Shown here: piece by piece, positions 8,468 to 17,063 of the stretch | Position numbering within the stretch: the first letter of the stretch is position 1 | Layout of the letters: every line of letters starts with the position of its first letter | DNA from: Sphingomonas mollis | GTDB lineage: Bacteria > Pseudomonadota > Alphaproteobacteria > Sphingomonadales > Sphingomonadaceae | Reading direction: 5' to 3' | DNA: 64,000 bases | NCBI RefSeq assembly: GCF_016427505.1 | Contig: NZ_JAELXS010000003.1 | Coordinates: forward strand, 310,001-374,000 | Notes under the pieces: generated by a model | Seen by the model: only the letters and a program-made list of their open reading frames with translations | Told to the model about the DNA's origin: nothing | Database searches by the model: none | Program-made: the position numbers and the translations under genes

Positions 8468-9163
8468 TCAGCGGCGGCGCTTTTTCTTTTTCGGTTCGGG
8501 CGGCAGGATGGGTGGCGAGGGCTGGCCGGTCAGCACGATCTTCAGCGGCGGATAGATGCCGGGGCTGGCCGGAAACGCGGCGCGTGCCTTGGCGAAGATG
8601 AAGCGGGCCTTGGCCGCGCCGGGGGCATCCGCCGTGCGGCCGACCCAGCGCCAGTGCCAGGGTTCCCATTTCACCTGCTGACGATTGCCCGGCGGGAAGC
8701 TCAGCTCGAACCCGAAGCGCGGTGCGTTGGCGAGCAGCCAGCGGGCGGCGGGGAGGGCGGCCATGCATGCCTCGATATCCGGGCAGTTGGGCGAGGGGCG
8801 GACGGCGAAGTCGATCGCGTAGCCGGTGGTGTGTTCGCTGTGTCCGGCTGGCGCGACCGAGATGGCGCGGCTCTGGTCGTCGCCTTCGCCGCCGGTGCGG
8901 AAGACGCCGCCCTGACGCTCGATCGAGCGGTGACAGGAGACGCCGCGCAGGGTGCCGCCGGTCGTCGGGTCGGTGGCGGCGGCGGCCAGCAGGGCGATCA
9001 GGTCGGGCAATACCTCGCGCCGGATCTGGCAGGCGTGCAGGCCGAAGCCGACGGGGGCCTCGACCAGTTCGCCGGGCGCGACGTTGCCGTACGGGAAGTG
9101 GCCCAGCACCCGGCCGTCCGTGACGGGTGCCATTGCGGCTTGGGCGAGGATAAGCACCAGCAT
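8468..9163 (-). CDS. D-alanyl-D-alanine carboxypeptidase (VanY-type, peptidase M15)
   Basis: 231 residues with a short hydrophobic N-terminus ending AQA, suggesting export to the periplasm. The zinc-site motifs of peptidase M15B are present: SEHTTGYAIDF (SxHxxGxAxD) and, about 65 residues later, WEPWHWRW (ExxH). These enzymes trim the D-Ala from peptidoglycan stem peptides. The C-terminus carries a basic tail (PKKKKRRR), which is unusual and could bind phospholipid or nucleic acid, or be unstructured. It is divergent from the pseudouridine synthase gene, 49 bases apart. Confidence 0.88.
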   Translation of the reverse strand: MLVLILAQAAMAPVTDGRVLGHFPYGNVAPGELVEAPVGFGLHACQIRREVLPDLIALLAAAATDPTTGGTLRGVSCHRSIERQGGVFRTGGEGDDQSRAISVAPAGHSEHTTGYAIDFAVRPSPNCPDIEACMAALPAARWLLANAPRFGFELSFPPGNRQQVKWEPWHWRWVGRTADAPGAAKARFIFAKARAAFPASPGIYPPLKIVLTGQPSPPILPPEPKKKKRRR

Positions 9164-9212
9164 CGACTACGGGCTCTGGCATGCGCGGGCCGGCGGTGGC
9201 AAGGAGCGCGGC

Positions 9213-9848
9213 ATGCATGGTGACCGCGTACTTTTCATCGATGGCGAAGCGCTGGTGATCGACAAGCCCACGGGCTTGCCGGTCGATCGGCCGCGTGACG
9301 GATCGATCAGCCTCGAAAACCACCTTGAATCGCTGCGCTTCGGGTTCCAGCGTTGGCCGACGGCGGTGCACAGGCTGGACCGCGATACCAGCGGTTGCCT
9401 GTTGCTGGCGCGCAATCCCAAGGCGGGGGCACGATTCCAGCAGGCGTTCGAGCAGGGACTGGTCGAGAAGCGGTATCTGGCGGTGCTGGACGGCGTGGTC
9501 GAGGGTGAGGGACTGATCGAACTGGCGCTGGGCAAGACCAGCACGGCCGAGGATGGCTGGCGGATCGTGCCCGACGAGCGCGGCAAGGCGGCGCGGACGC
9601 ACTGGCGCGCGATCGAAGTGCGGGGCGAGCGGACGCTGGTGGAATTCAAGCCGGAGACGGGGCGCACGCACCAGATTCGCGTTCATGCCGCCACCGGTCT
9701 GGGCGCGGCGGTGGTCGGCGATCCGGTCTATGGCCGGGCGGACAGGATCGGCATGTTGCTGCACGCGGCCGAGCTGATCGTGCAGCGGCCGGGCAAGGAC
9801 CCGATCAAGGCCGAGGCGCCGATGCCCGAACGGTTCGAGAACTGGTGA
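9213..9848 (+). CDS. RluA family pseudouridine synthase
   Basis: 211-residue cytosolic RNA-modifying enzyme. The catalytic motif HRLDRDTSG holds the essential Asp, followed by ARNPKAGARFQQAFEQ and the GRTHQIRVHA element. It has no N-terminal S4 domain, as in RluA or TruC-type enzymes, so the target could be rRNA or tRNA. The chosen ATG at 9213 follows AAGGAG (9201-9206); the longer frame upstream is antisense to the M15 gene. arfB follows 12 bases downstream, so the two are probably co-transcribed. Confidence 0.93.
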   Translation: MHGDRVLFIDGEALVIDKPTGLPVDRPRDGSISLENHLESLRFGFQRWPTAVHRLDRDTSGCLLLARNPKAGARFQQAFEQGLVEKRYLAVLDGVVEGEGLIELALGKTSTAEDGWRIVPDERGKAARTHWRAIEVRGERTLVEFKPETGRTHQIRVHAATGLGAAVVGDPVYGRADRIGMLLHAAELIVQRPGKDPIKAEAPMPERFENW

Positions 9849-9860
9849 CGGTGAAGGGCG

Positions 9861-10283
9861 ATGGTGGCTATTCCCATCACCCGGTCGATCTCGATCGATA
9901 GCGGAGAGATCGAGGAGAGCTTCACCCGGTCGGGCGGCCCCGGGGGGCAGCATGTGAACACCACCGACTCGGCGGTGCTGCTGCGCTTCGATGTGGGACG
10001 CTCGCCGGGGTTGCCGGAGATGGTGAAGGAGCGGCTGGCGGCGCTGGCCGGATCGCGGATGACGCGCGATGGCGTCCTGACCTTGCGCATCGAGGGGTCG
10101 CGGTCCCAATTGCTCAACCGGCAGGAAGTGCGCGAACGCCTGATCGAGATGATCCGCGAGGCGACGATCGTGCCGAAGAAGCGTCGCCCGACCCGGCCGA
10201 CCAAGGCGTCGCAGACGCGGCGCGTAGATGGCAAGACCAAGCGGTCGGCGGTGAAGGCCGGGCGTGGGCCAGTTCGCGAATGA
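9861..10283 (+). CDS. arfB: Alternative ribosome-rescue factor ArfB (peptidyl-tRNA hydrolase)
   Basis: 140 residues, the size of ArfB/YaeJ. The catalytic GGQ motif is in TRSGGPGGQHVNTTDSA (GGQ near residue 28), and the basic C-terminal tail (KKRRPTRPTKASQTRR...) fits into the empty mRNA channel of stalled ribosomes. It frees stalled ribosomes by hydrolysing peptidyl-tRNA. It sits 12 bases after the pseudouridine synthase gene and 24 bases before the GAF-domain gene, a translation and repair run. Confidence 0.95.
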   Translation: MVAIPITRSISIDSGEIEESFTRSGGPGGQHVNTTDSAVLLRFDVGRSPGLPEMVKERLAALAGSRMTRDGVLTLRIEGSRSQLLNRQEVRERLIEMIREATIVPKKRRPTRPTKASQTRRVDGKTKRSAVKAGRGPVRE

Positions 10284-10307
10284 CCGTGCAGGAATAGGGA
10301 AATATTG

Positions 10308-10790
10308 ATGTATCAGTTCGATGTGGCTGCCGGATCGAAGGCGGAACTGTACCGCGATATGCTGGCGGCGCTGGACGCGCTGACCGATGGGGAGGCGGAT
10401 GCGATAGCCAACATGGCCAACGCGGCGGCGCTGATCTGGCAATATCTGCCCGACCTGAACTGGGCGGGGTTCTATCGCATGGTCGATGGCGAACTGGTGC
10501 TGGGGCCGTTTCAGGGCAAGGCGGCGTGCATCCGCATTCCGGTGGGGCGCGGCGTGTGTGGCACGGCGGCGGCGGAACGGACGACGCAACTGGTCGAGGA
10601 TGTCCATGCGTTTCCCGGACACATCGCCTGCGACGCGGCGAGCCGGTCGGAACTGGTCGTGCCGCTGGTGAAGGATGGCGTCGTGCTGGGGGTGCTCGAT
10701 CTCGACAGTCCGGTGCCGGCGCGCTTCGATGCGGAGGATGCGGTGGGGTGCGAGGCGCTGGCGGCGTTGTTGAGCTCGCGTCTGACCTGA
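10308..10790 (+). CDS. Free methionine-(R)-sulfoxide reductase (GAF domain)
   Basis: 160-residue single GAF-domain enzyme of the fRMsr/YebR family, which reduces free Met-R-sulfoxide. The conserved cysteines are seen in KAACIRIPVGRGVCGTAA and HIACDAASRSELVVPL. The sequence NWAGFYRM near residue 50 is a family hallmark. I start at the ATG (10308) rather than the TTG one codon earlier. It is the last gene before a strong terminator. Confidence 0.92.
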   Translation: MYQFDVAAGSKAELYRDMLAALDALTDGEADAIANMANAAALIWQYLPDLNWAGFYRMVDGELVLGPFQGKAACIRIPVGRGVCGTAAAERTTQLVEDVHAFPGHIACDAASRSELVVPLVKDGVVLGVLDLDSPVPARFDAEDAVGCEALAALLSSRLT

Positions 10791-10874
10791 ATCGGGACGC
10801 GATCATCACTAGTGATGGGGCGGTGATGGTGTTAGTTTTCCTGCAGGCGGTCTTCCCAGACGCGACCGCTCACG

Positions 10875-10916
10875 ATGCCGCCCCGCGATGGACTCCCGTG
10901 GGGCGGCATTATTTTT
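10875..10916 (+). terminator. Rho-independent terminator
   Basis: ATGCCGCCCC (10875-10884) pairs perfectly with GGGGCGGCAT (10900-10909), then TATTTTT follows. It lies 85 bases after the GAF-domain gene and directly before the stop of the convergent M28 peptidase gene. It probably serves both directions. Confidence 0.85.
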
Positions 10917-10919
10917 GGA

Positions 10920-12185
10920 TCAGCGACCGGCGAAGGTGACGAGGCTCTCCGATCCGTCCGCCGCCAGGGCCGAGACGCCGACGAAATGGTCGTCGACGGG
11001 AGTCTGCTTCAACAGTGTTTCGGTGCCGGTCACGTCGATCGATCTCGACCAGTCGGCGGTGTCGTTGCGCCGCCAGCGGACGCGGTAGTGGACAGCGCCG
11101 GGAACGGCCGCCCATTTGACCGAGGTGTCGCGTGACAGGGCGCCGGCGATCGTCGCGGTGGCGGGCGCGGCGGGGGCGGTGGCGAGGCGGTTCAACGTCG
11201 CCACGTTGATCGCCGTGACCTTGGCCAGATAGGCGAAATCCATCCGGTCGATCGTGTCGCCATAGACGGTGCCGTTTTCGGTGCGGAGGTCCTGATGCTG
11301 CGCGTCCCAATTTTCGTTGGCGACGGAGAAGCGGACGGCGGGATAGCCGAGTTTCAGGAACGGTTCGTGATCGCCGCCGCGTCCGAAGCGATCGGGGCGA
11401 CGATCGAGAAAGACGTCGAGTCCGCGCCTGTTGCCGGCAGCGATGCCGTCGATCGCCTTGGCCAGCGCGCGGCTGGGGCCGTCATCCTCGCCGCCATTGC
11501 CGCGCCGGACGATCGCCTGCGCGGCATCCTCGGATGAGCGGATGCCTTCGGAAAAGACGCGGACCCATCGTGCTTCGCGGGCGCCGCCCTGTCCCAAGGT
11601 GTTGCCGACGATGTCGTTGTTGAGCATCGCCGACACCTGCCAGCCACGCGCCTTGGCCGTGTCGGCCAGCAGGGTCGCGCCCCACAGACCCTGTTCCTCG
11701 CCGGAAAAAACGGCGTAGACGATGGTGGCGTCGAACTTGTGCCGCGACAGGATACGGGCGGCCTCCAGCACCAGCGCGACGCCGGACGCGTCGTCGTTGG
11801 CGCCGGGTGCGTCGCTGGTTGCGTCCATCACGTCCGTCACGCGGCTGTCGATATGCGCGCCGACGATGACGACGCGGTTCGGATCGCGGCCCGGCTGGAT
11901 GCCCAGGACGTCCTGCACCACGACGCCGGTGGGTGCGCGGGGGCCGGTGAAGGATCGTTCGATCCGCTCGACGGTGATGCAGCCGTTGCAGGCGCGGCCG
12001 ATCTCCTCGAACCGCCGGGCCGCCCAGTCACGCGCGGCGCCGATGCCGCGGCGGGGATCGATGGTGGTGGAGGCGGTGTGGCGGGTGCCAAAACCGACCA
12101 GCGCCGCCACGTCGGCCTTCAACCGTTCCGGCGAGGGCGACGGGGTGACGGCGGCGGCGAGGAGCAGGGGCGCGATGATCGACAT
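10920..12185 (-). CDS. Secreted M28-family zinc aminopeptidase
   Basis: 421 residues with a signal peptide (MSIIAPLLLAAAVTPSPS). The two-zinc site of M28 is visible: AHIDSR (His), GANDDASG (bridging Asp), FSGEEQG (catalytic Glu and ligand Glu), NNDIVGN (Asp) and GGDHEPF (His). The C-terminal 90 residues (TATIAGALSRDTSVKWAAV...YRVRWRR) resemble a fibronectin-III-like domain. Probably periplasmic or secreted and active on peptide N-termini. Start: ATG at 12185, since the upstream residues have no conserved feature. Confidence 0.88.
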   Translation of the reverse strand: MSIIAPLLLAAAVTPSPSPERLKADVAALVGFGTRHTASTTIDPRRGIGAARDWAARRFEEIGRACNGCITVERIERSFTGPRAPTGVVVQDVLGIQPGRDPNRVVIVGAHIDSRVTDVMDATSDAPGANDDASGVALVLEAARILSRHKFDATIVYAVFSGEEQGLWGATLLADTAKARGWQVSAMLNNDIVGNTLGQGGAREARWVRVFSEGIRSSEDAAQAIVRRGNGGEDDGPSRALAKAIDGIAAGNRRGLDVFLDRRPDRFGRGGDHEPFLKLGYPAVRFSVANENWDAQHQDLRTENGTVYGDTIDRMDFAYLAKVTAINVATLNRLATAPAAPATATIAGALSRDTSVKWAAVPGAVHYRVRWRRNDTADWSRSIDVTGTETLLKQTPVDDHFVGVSALAADGSESLVTFAGR

Positions 12186-12343
12186 GGCGCGAGGGTGGAG
12201 CGGATCGCGTTTCCGCTCAAGCGTTTCCACGAGAAACGTGACTTCGTGCACGCCGACCATAACCGTCCCGACTTGGCACGGCGATATGTTAACCCATTTT
12301 GGGGCTGGTCCGAATAGGTAAATATGGCGTTAACACTTGCGCT

Positions 12344-12508
12344 ATGACCAGACGCCTTGTCCTGACCAACGAAGCCGCCCGCCATCCGATGCGCCGCGCG
12401 TTGCCGCCACCGCCGCCCCCGGTGACCCGATCGGACGACAACGACGTGAAGCTGTTCTTCCTGAGCTTCGCGGCGTTCTTCACCTGCTTCTACAGCTTCA
12501 TCTTTTAA
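12344..12508 (+). CDS. Small conserved single-pass membrane protein
   Basis: 54 residues: a basic N-terminus, a run of six prolines (ALPPPPPPVTRSDDNDV), and a C-terminal hydrophobic aromatic segment (KLFFLSFAAFFTCFYSFIF) that makes one membrane helix. Function unknown. The ATG at 12344 follows an AT-rich promoter-like stretch containing two GTTAAC sites. Similar short proteins exist in sphingomonads by my recollection, but I cannot confirm homologues here. It is a likely real gene because its codon use matches the neighbours. Confidence 0.6.
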   Translation: MTRRLVLTNEAARHPMRRALPPPPPPVTRSDDNDVKLFFLSFAAFFTCFYSFIF

Positions 12509-12524
12509 CTCGATCGTACTGCGT

Positions 12525-12604
12525 TCGTTATCGCGAGCGTCGCGAAGCAACTGAGGGCGTCACGCGGAACATCGGGTTGCTTCGCTACGCGCGCAATGAT
12601 GGGG
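12525..12604. repeat. Large palindromic repeat, copy 2
   Basis: A related copy of the element at 8364-8445. The arms CGAGCGTCGCGAAGCAAC (from about 12533) and GTTGCTTCGCTACGCGCGC (from about 12575) pair around GCGTCACGCGGAAC, which is the reverse complement of the other copy's spacer. The two elements are therefore in opposite orientation. It lies between the small membrane protein gene and the end of the MFS gene. Confidence 0.6.
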
Positions 12605-12610
12605 CGAGCC

Positions 12611-13909
12611 TCAATCGCAGGCGCGGTGCAGGCGTTGCGCGATCCAGGCGGAGACCAGACACATGCCGGCGACCAGCAGCAGCATGTTTTCCGGCGTCAC
12701 GCCCAGCGCGGTGATGCCGATGACCGCAATCGAGCCGACCGTCATCGCGCCCGCATTTACGACATTGTTGGCGGCGACGGTGCGGGCGGTGTGGTCCTTT
12801 TCCACGGTGGTGGTGAGAAAGGCATAGAGCGGCACCACGAACATGCCGCCGGTGATCGCGATCGCCAGCAGCGTCAGCAGGATCGGCACCGATCCGGGCT
12901 GGGCGAGGAACGCGGTCCAGCCATAGAACTGGCCGGCGGGGGCGGGCGTCCAACCGCGTGACAGGAACGAGAACAGAACGACGAACGCGCCCATCGCGAT
13001 CACCGATCCGGGCGAATAACGGGCGGATATATTGCCCTTCAACATGGTGTTGATGACCACCGATCCGATCGCGACGCCGACCGAGAAGACGGCGATGGCG
13101 ATGCTCGCGACCTGTTCGTCGGCGGTGAGAACGTTCTTCACCAGCGGCGGGAAGACGATGATGAGGACCGAGGCGATCGTCCAGAAAAAGCTGATCGCGC
13201 AGATCGCCAGGAACAGGCGTGGGATGTGCAGCGTGGCGGAGATCAGCCGCCACGACGCGGTGAAGGGGTTGTAGTTCAACCGCAGGAGCGGCCCCTCCCG
13301 CGGTGCCGGTGGCACCTGCCGGCCCGACAGCAGGCCGATGACGGCGATGCCGAGGATCGCGCCGATCGTCCACCAGAAGGACAGTTTGACCAGGAAGCCG
13401 GCGGTGACGGTGCCGAGGAGGATGGCGAGATAGGTCCCCGCCTCGACCAGTCCGGTGCCGCCCAGTACATCGGCGGGGCGCAGATGCTGGGGCAGGATCG
13501 CGTATTTGATCGGCCCGAAGAACGTCGAATGGACCCCCAGCAGCAGGACCGACCCCAGCATCAGCGCGAGACCGAGCGAGACGTGGTTCCGGTTCACCGC
13601 GTACAATCCCGCCGCGCCGATCGCCATAATGCCGATTTCCGCCGACTTCACGAGGCGGATGATGCGGGCCTTGTCATGGCTGTCCGCCAATTGTCCTGCC
13701 AGTGCCGACAAGAGAAAGAAGGGCAGGATGCCAAGACCGGTGGCCAGCGCATTGAAGTTCGCTTCATGACCGGCATCGTTGAACACGACATAGGTCGCGA
13801 ACAGGACCATCGACGTCTTGAACAGATTGTCGTTGAACGCGCCGAGGAACTGGGTCGTGAACAGGGGCAGGAAGCGACGTTGCTTCAACAGCCCGAGCGC
13901 ATTTATCAT
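12611..13909 (-). CDS. MFS transporter, LplT-like
   Basis: 432-residue major-facilitator protein with about 12 membrane helices. The N-terminal sequence RRFLPLFTTQFLGAFNDNLFKTSMVLF is typical of the LplT/lysophospholipid-flippase and Aas N-terminal group, and STFFGPIKYAILPQHL is a second hallmark. It probably moves lysophospholipids across the inner membrane, though no acyltransferase partner is adjacent. Start at the ATG 13909 (MINALGLLKQ); the upstream 13 residues are not family-like. Confidence 0.8.
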   Translation of the reverse strand: MINALGLLKQRRFLPLFTTQFLGAFNDNLFKTSMVLFATYVVFNDAGHEANFNALATGLGILPFFLLSALAGQLADSHDKARIIRLVKSAEIGIMAIGAAGLYAVNRNHVSLGLALMLGSVLLLGVHSTFFGPIKYAILPQHLRPADVLGGTGLVEAGTYLAILLGTVTAGFLVKLSFWWTIGAILGIAVIGLLSGRQVPPAPREGPLLRLNYNPFTASWRLISATLHIPRLFLAICAISFFWTIASVLIIVFPPLVKNVLTADEQVASIAIAVFSVGVAIGSVVINTMLKGNISARYSPGSVIAMGAFVVLFSFLSRGWTPAPAGQFYGWTAFLAQPGSVPILLTLLAIAITGGMFVVPLYAFLTTTVEKDHTARTVAANNVVNAGAMTVGSIAVIGITALGVTPENMLLLVAGMCLVSAWIAQRLHRACD

Positions 13910-14027
13910 GATGGGCGGGGCCTCGGTCGTGACATACAGCGCAGGCACTTAGCCCAGCGGGCGGCATGACGCCAACGTCTAATAAGTCGGTTCCCGCGGG
14001 CGTGATCGCAAGCTAGGGGAGGAGCGG

Positions 14028-14579
14028 ATGCTGACGCTGCCCAATCTCCTGACGTTGTCGCGAATCGTCGCGGTGCCCCTGCTGGTGGGATTCCTGTGGT
14101 GGCCGCAATGGGCCGCGGGCTATGCCATCGCGTTCGCGCTTTATTGCCTGATGGGCATCACCGATTATTTCGACGGCTATCTGGCGCGGTCGAACGGCGC
14201 GGTGTCGCGGCTGGGCGTGTTCCTCGATCCGATCGCGGACAAGATCATGGTCGCGGCGGTGATCCTGATGCTGGTGGGCACGCGCGACATTGCCGGCGTG
14301 CATCTGATCGCGGCACTGGTGATCCTGCTCCGCGAGATCGCGGTGTCTGGCCTGCGCGAATTCCTGGCGCCGCTGCATGTGTCGATGCCGGTGTCGACGC
14401 TGGCGAAGTGGAAGACGACGTTGCAACTGGTGTCGCTGGGTGGATTGATTTTGGCTGGCGCACTCCCGCATGAGACGTGGATTCAGGTCGCGAGTCTGGC
14501 GGCGCTGTGGGGTGCGGCGGTGCTGACGCTGATAACCGGCTGGGATTATCTGCGCGTCGGCCTGAAGCATATGGACTGA
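14028..14579 (+). CDS. pgsA: CDP-diacylglycerol--glycerol-3-phosphate 3-phosphatidyltransferase
   Basis: Inner-membrane enzyme of phosphatidylglycerol synthesis; makes phosphatidylglycerophosphate from CDP-diacylglycerol and glycerol-3-phosphate. 183 residues, the usual size. The CDP-alcohol phosphotransferase motif DGx2ARx8Gx3Dx3D is seen within DYFDGYLARSNGAVSRLGVF and then LDPIADK. A good AGGGGAGGAG ribosome site precedes the ATG. moaD follows 8 bases downstream, so the three genes pgsA-moaD-moaE may be one unit. Confidence 0.95.
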   Translation: MLTLPNLLTLSRIVAVPLLVGFLWWPQWAAGYAIAFALYCLMGITDYFDGYLARSNGAVSRLGVFLDPIADKIMVAAVILMLVGTRDIAGVHLIAALVILLREIAVSGLREFLAPLHVSMPVSTLAKWKTTLQLVSLGGLILAGALPHETWIQVASLAALWGAAVLTLITGWDYLRVGLKHMD

Positions 14580-14587
14580 TCGAGACC

Positions 14588-14845
14588 ATGGCGATCCGGA
14601 TGCTGTATTTTGCCTGGGTGCGTGAACGCGTCGGGACAGGCGAGGAACTGGTCGATCCGCCGGCGTCGGTGGCGACGGTCGCGGCGCTGATCGATTGGCT
14701 GGCGGCTGGCAGTCCGACCCATGCCGCGGCCTTTGCGGAGCGCGGGCGGTTGCGGGCGGCGGTGGATCAGGTCTTCGTTTCGCTCGATGCACCGATCGAG
14801 GGTGCGCGTGAGGTGGCGCTGTTTCCGCCGGTGACGGGCGGATGA
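14588..14845 (+). CDS. moaD: Molybdopterin synthase sulfur-carrier subunit MoaD
   Basis: 85-residue ubiquitin-like protein ending in the required Gly-Gly (FPPVTGG), which is thiocarboxylated and donates sulfur to precursor Z in molybdopterin synthesis. The start ATG at 14588 gives MAIRMLYFAWVRERVG, the normal N-terminus; the longer frame overlaps pgsA. The stop overlaps the moaE start as ATGA, so the two subunits are coupled. Confidence 0.95.
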   Translation: MAIRMLYFAWVRERVGTGEELVDPPASVATVAALIDWLAAGSPTHAAAFAERGRLRAAVDQVFVSLDAPIEGAREVALFPPVTGG

Positions 14846-15291
14846 TCCGCGTCGTCGTGTCGCCGGCGAACATCGACTTGGCGGCGGAGATGGCGCTGGC
14901 CGAAGCGAACGGCGTCGGCGCCGTCGCGACCTTTACCGGGCTGGTGCGCGCGGACCCCGGTGTGGTCGGGGATGTCGAGACGCTGGAACTGGAACATTAT
15001 CCCGGCGCGACGGAAGCGGCGCTGGAGGGGTTGGCCTGCGAGGCGCAAACGCGCTGGTCGCTGGCGTCGGTAACGGTGGTGCACCGGGTGGGTCCAATGC
15101 GGCCGGGCGAGCGGATCGTGTTCGTGGCGGCATCATCGCGGCACCGTGGCGCGGCGCTGGACGCCTGTGCGTTCCTGATCGACCGGTTGAAGACCGATGC
15201 GCCGTTCTGGAAGCGGGAGACACGCAGTGGCACCGCCGCCTGGGTCGAGGCGCGTGAGGCGGATGACGACGCCGCCCGGCGATGGACATAG
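14842..15291 (+). CDS. moaE: Molybdopterin synthase catalytic subunit MoaE
   Basis: 149-residue large subunit of molybdopterin synthase. The conserved features are GAVATFTGLVR, LELEHYPGA, HRVGPMRPGE and the active-site lysine segment TDAPFWKRE. It overlaps moaD by four bases. The C-terminus has an extra acidic/basic tail. A palindromic hairpin lies directly downstream. Confidence 0.95.
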   Translation: MIRVVVSPANIDLAAEMALAEANGVGAVATFTGLVRADPGVVGDVETLELEHYPGATEAALEGLACEAQTRWSLASVTVVHRVGPMRPGERIVFVAASSRHRGAALDACAFLIDRLKTDAPFWKRETRSGTAAWVEAREADDDAARRWT

Positions 15292-15300
15292 GCCGTTGAT

Positions 15301-15326
15301 GCTCCCCTCCCGGCCGGGAGGGGAGC
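15301..15326. terminator. Bidirectional stem-loop between moaE and fasciclin gene
   Basis: A perfect 26-base palindrome whose half is GCTCCCCTCCCGG, 9 bases after the moaE stop and 7 bases before the stop of the convergent fasciclin gene. No T-run follows, so it may terminate poorly or may be a repeat. Similar GGGAGGGG palindromes occur at 56225-56246. Confidence 0.5.
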
Positions 15327-15333
15327 AACCGGA

Positions 15334-15990
15334 TCAGCCCAGCTTGGGCAGGCTGATGCCGTTGGTCGAGTGGATGACGCCGTTCGCCTCACGCAGATCG
15401 GCGGGCTTGTCGATATAGCTCTTGTTGCCGACCGCGTCGGTCAGCAGGATCGAGCCATTGTCGATCGTCGCGACGAGCGGCTGGCCCGACAGCGTGTTCA
15501 GCGTCGCCGTACCGCCGCCGGCGGCGATCTGCGCCTTCAACTGGTCGGACGTGATCGCACCCGCGACGACGTGGTTCTTCAGGATCGTCGTCAGGCTGGC
15601 GACGTTGGCGGGGGCCAACAGCGTATCGAGCGTGCCGGCGGGCAGGCGGGCGAACGCGTCGTCATTTGGCGCGAACAGCGTGAAGGGTCCGGGGCCGCCG
15701 AGCTGCGCGTCGAGCTTGGCCGCGGTGATGAGACGCACCAGCGTGGTGTGTGCGGGCACAGACGGCAGCGCCTGTACGATCGTCGTGGTGGCGGCCGGAG
15801 TCGCGGGCGCCGGCGCCGCGGCGGGAGCGGCGGGTGCGGCCTGTGGCGCGGTCGTCGTCCCAGGGGCTGATGCTGTGCCGGTGGCCGGTGCCGTGGTGGG
15901 GGCGGATGAAGCCGGCGCGGTGGTCTGGGCCGAAGCCAGAGCGGGCAGGGCGATGAAGCCGGCGGTCAGGGTCAGCAAGGTAGAACGCAT
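15334..15990 (-). CDS. Secreted fasciclin-domain protein
   Basis: 218 residues: signal peptide ending ASAQ, a long Ala/Pro/Thr-rich linker (about 22-70), then one FAS1 domain (IVQALPSVPAHTTLVRLITAAKLDAQL ... GPFTLFAPNDDAFARLP ... LKNHVVAG ... NGVIHSTNGI). FAS1 domains mediate adhesion or sit in periplasmic and secreted proteins. The FAS1 H-box-like and C-terminal VIH elements are conserved. It is convergent with moaE and probably monocistronic. Confidence 0.93.
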   Translation of the reverse strand: MRSTLLTLTAGFIALPALASAQTTAPASSAPTTAPATGTASAPGTTTAPQAAPAAPAAAPAPATPAATTTIVQALPSVPAHTTLVRLITAAKLDAQLGGPGPFTLFAPNDDAFARLPAGTLDTLLAPANVASLTTILKNHVVAGAITSDQLKAQIAAGGGTATLNTLSGQPLVATIDNGSILLTDAVGNKSYIDKPADLREANGVIHSTNGISLPKLG

Positions 15991-16106
15991 TCGTACACTC
16001 CCGGTTCGTTGCGCAATTGCACTGACCTTTCACCGCGCCACCGCTGCAATGGTTTCGATGGACACGATGAATCGAGGCTGTGATGCGACCGGTCGTTAAC
16101 GATCGT

Positions 16107-17009
16107 TCAACGGGCTTCGGCCAATACCTCTGCGAGCAGGCGGAAATCGGCTTCGCGGGGAGAGGCGCGGCGCCAGACCAGTGCGATCTGGCGCACCGCA
16201 TCCGGGGCGGCAAGCGGCCGGGCGGTGACGCTGGTGTGGTCGAGGATGCCGGCCTTCAACGCCATCTCGGGCAGCATGGTGATGCCGAGGCCGTTATCGA
16301 CCATCTGCACGATCGTGTGGAGCGACGTGCCGAGCATCGTCGCCTCCGCCCGTGTCTCCGGCCGGCTGCAGGCGGCGAGCGCGTGGTCTTTCAGGCAATG
16401 ACCGTCCTCCAGCAGCAACAGGCGGCTGCCGTCGATCGCGTCGTCGGCGATGGCGGGGGGCAGGGTGTCTGCCTCGGTCCCCTGGAACGCCACGAACAGC
16501 CGGTCGTCGAACAGCGGCGCCGAGGCGACCTCGCCACACGCAAAGGGGAGCGCGAGCAGGACACAGTCGGTACGGCCGTTATGCAGCCCCTCGCACGCGG
16601 CGGCGCTGGGTTCCTCGCGCAGGAACAGGCGCAGGTCGGGATAATCGCGGCGCAGATGCGGCAGGATATGCGGGAGCATGAACGGCGCGATGGTGGGGAT
16701 GACGCTCATCCGCATGTCGCCCGTCAGCGGCCGACCGGCGGCGCGGGCGAGATCGCCCAGTTCGTCGGCTTCGCGGAGGACGCGCCGGGCCTTGTCGACT
16801 ATCCGCTCGCCGACCGGCGTGAAGCGGACGACGCGGCGGGTGCGTTCGACCAGCACGACGCCGATCAGCGTTTCCAGATCGCGCAGGCCCGCCGACAGCG
16901 TCGACTGGGTAACGAAACATGCCTCTGCGGCGCGGCCGAAATGACCGTGATCGCGCAGGGCGACGAGATACTGGAGTTGCTTGAGCGTGGGCAGGTAGGT
17001 GGCGGCCAT
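16107..17009 (-). CDS. oxyR: Hydrogen-peroxide-inducible regulator OxyR
   Basis: LysR-family activator of 300 residues. HTH at 1-60. The redox pair of cysteines is present and correctly spaced: C205 in EDGHCLKDHA and C214, nine apart, matching C199/C208 of E. coli OxyR, with the conserved GHC motif. This makes OxyR more likely than a generic LTTR. It senses H2O2 by disulfide formation and activates peroxide defence genes. No catalase or ahpC lies next to it here. Another near-site TTAA-N7-TCAA overlaps the gene's 3' end. Confidence 0.93.
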   Translation of the reverse strand: MAATYLPTLKQLQYLVALRDHGHFGRAAEACFVTQSTLSAGLRDLETLIGVVLVERTRRVVRFTPVGERIVDKARRVLREADELGDLARAAGRPLTGDMRMSVIPTIAPFMLPHILPHLRRDYPDLRLFLREEPSAAACEGLHNGRTDCVLLALPFACGEVASAPLFDDRLFVAFQGTEADTLPPAIADDAIDGSRLLLLEDGHCLKDHALAACSRPETRAEATMLGTSLHTIVQMVDNGLGITMLPEMALKAGILDHTSVTARPLAAPDAVRQIALVWRRASPREADFRLLAEVLAEAR

Positions 17010-17063
17010 GGCGCCTCCGCTAGCGTACCCGCGCCCGCGCGCCTACCCGTGGTGCCATGCCGA

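Noticed and set aside
8349..10622. 757-residue minus-strand open frame
   Set aside because: Spans the complement of rluA-type, arfB and GAF genes; composition is that of an antisense shadow.
12289..12343. Two GTTAAC sites upstream of the small membrane protein as a CtrA box
   Set aside because: The two TTAA cores are about 40 bases apart rather than separated by 7, so no full site.
16096..16110. TTAA-N7-TCAA as a CtrA box
   Set aside because: One half-site differs and it overlaps the 3' end of oxyR, about 100 bases upstream of the fasciclin gene; too weak to call.
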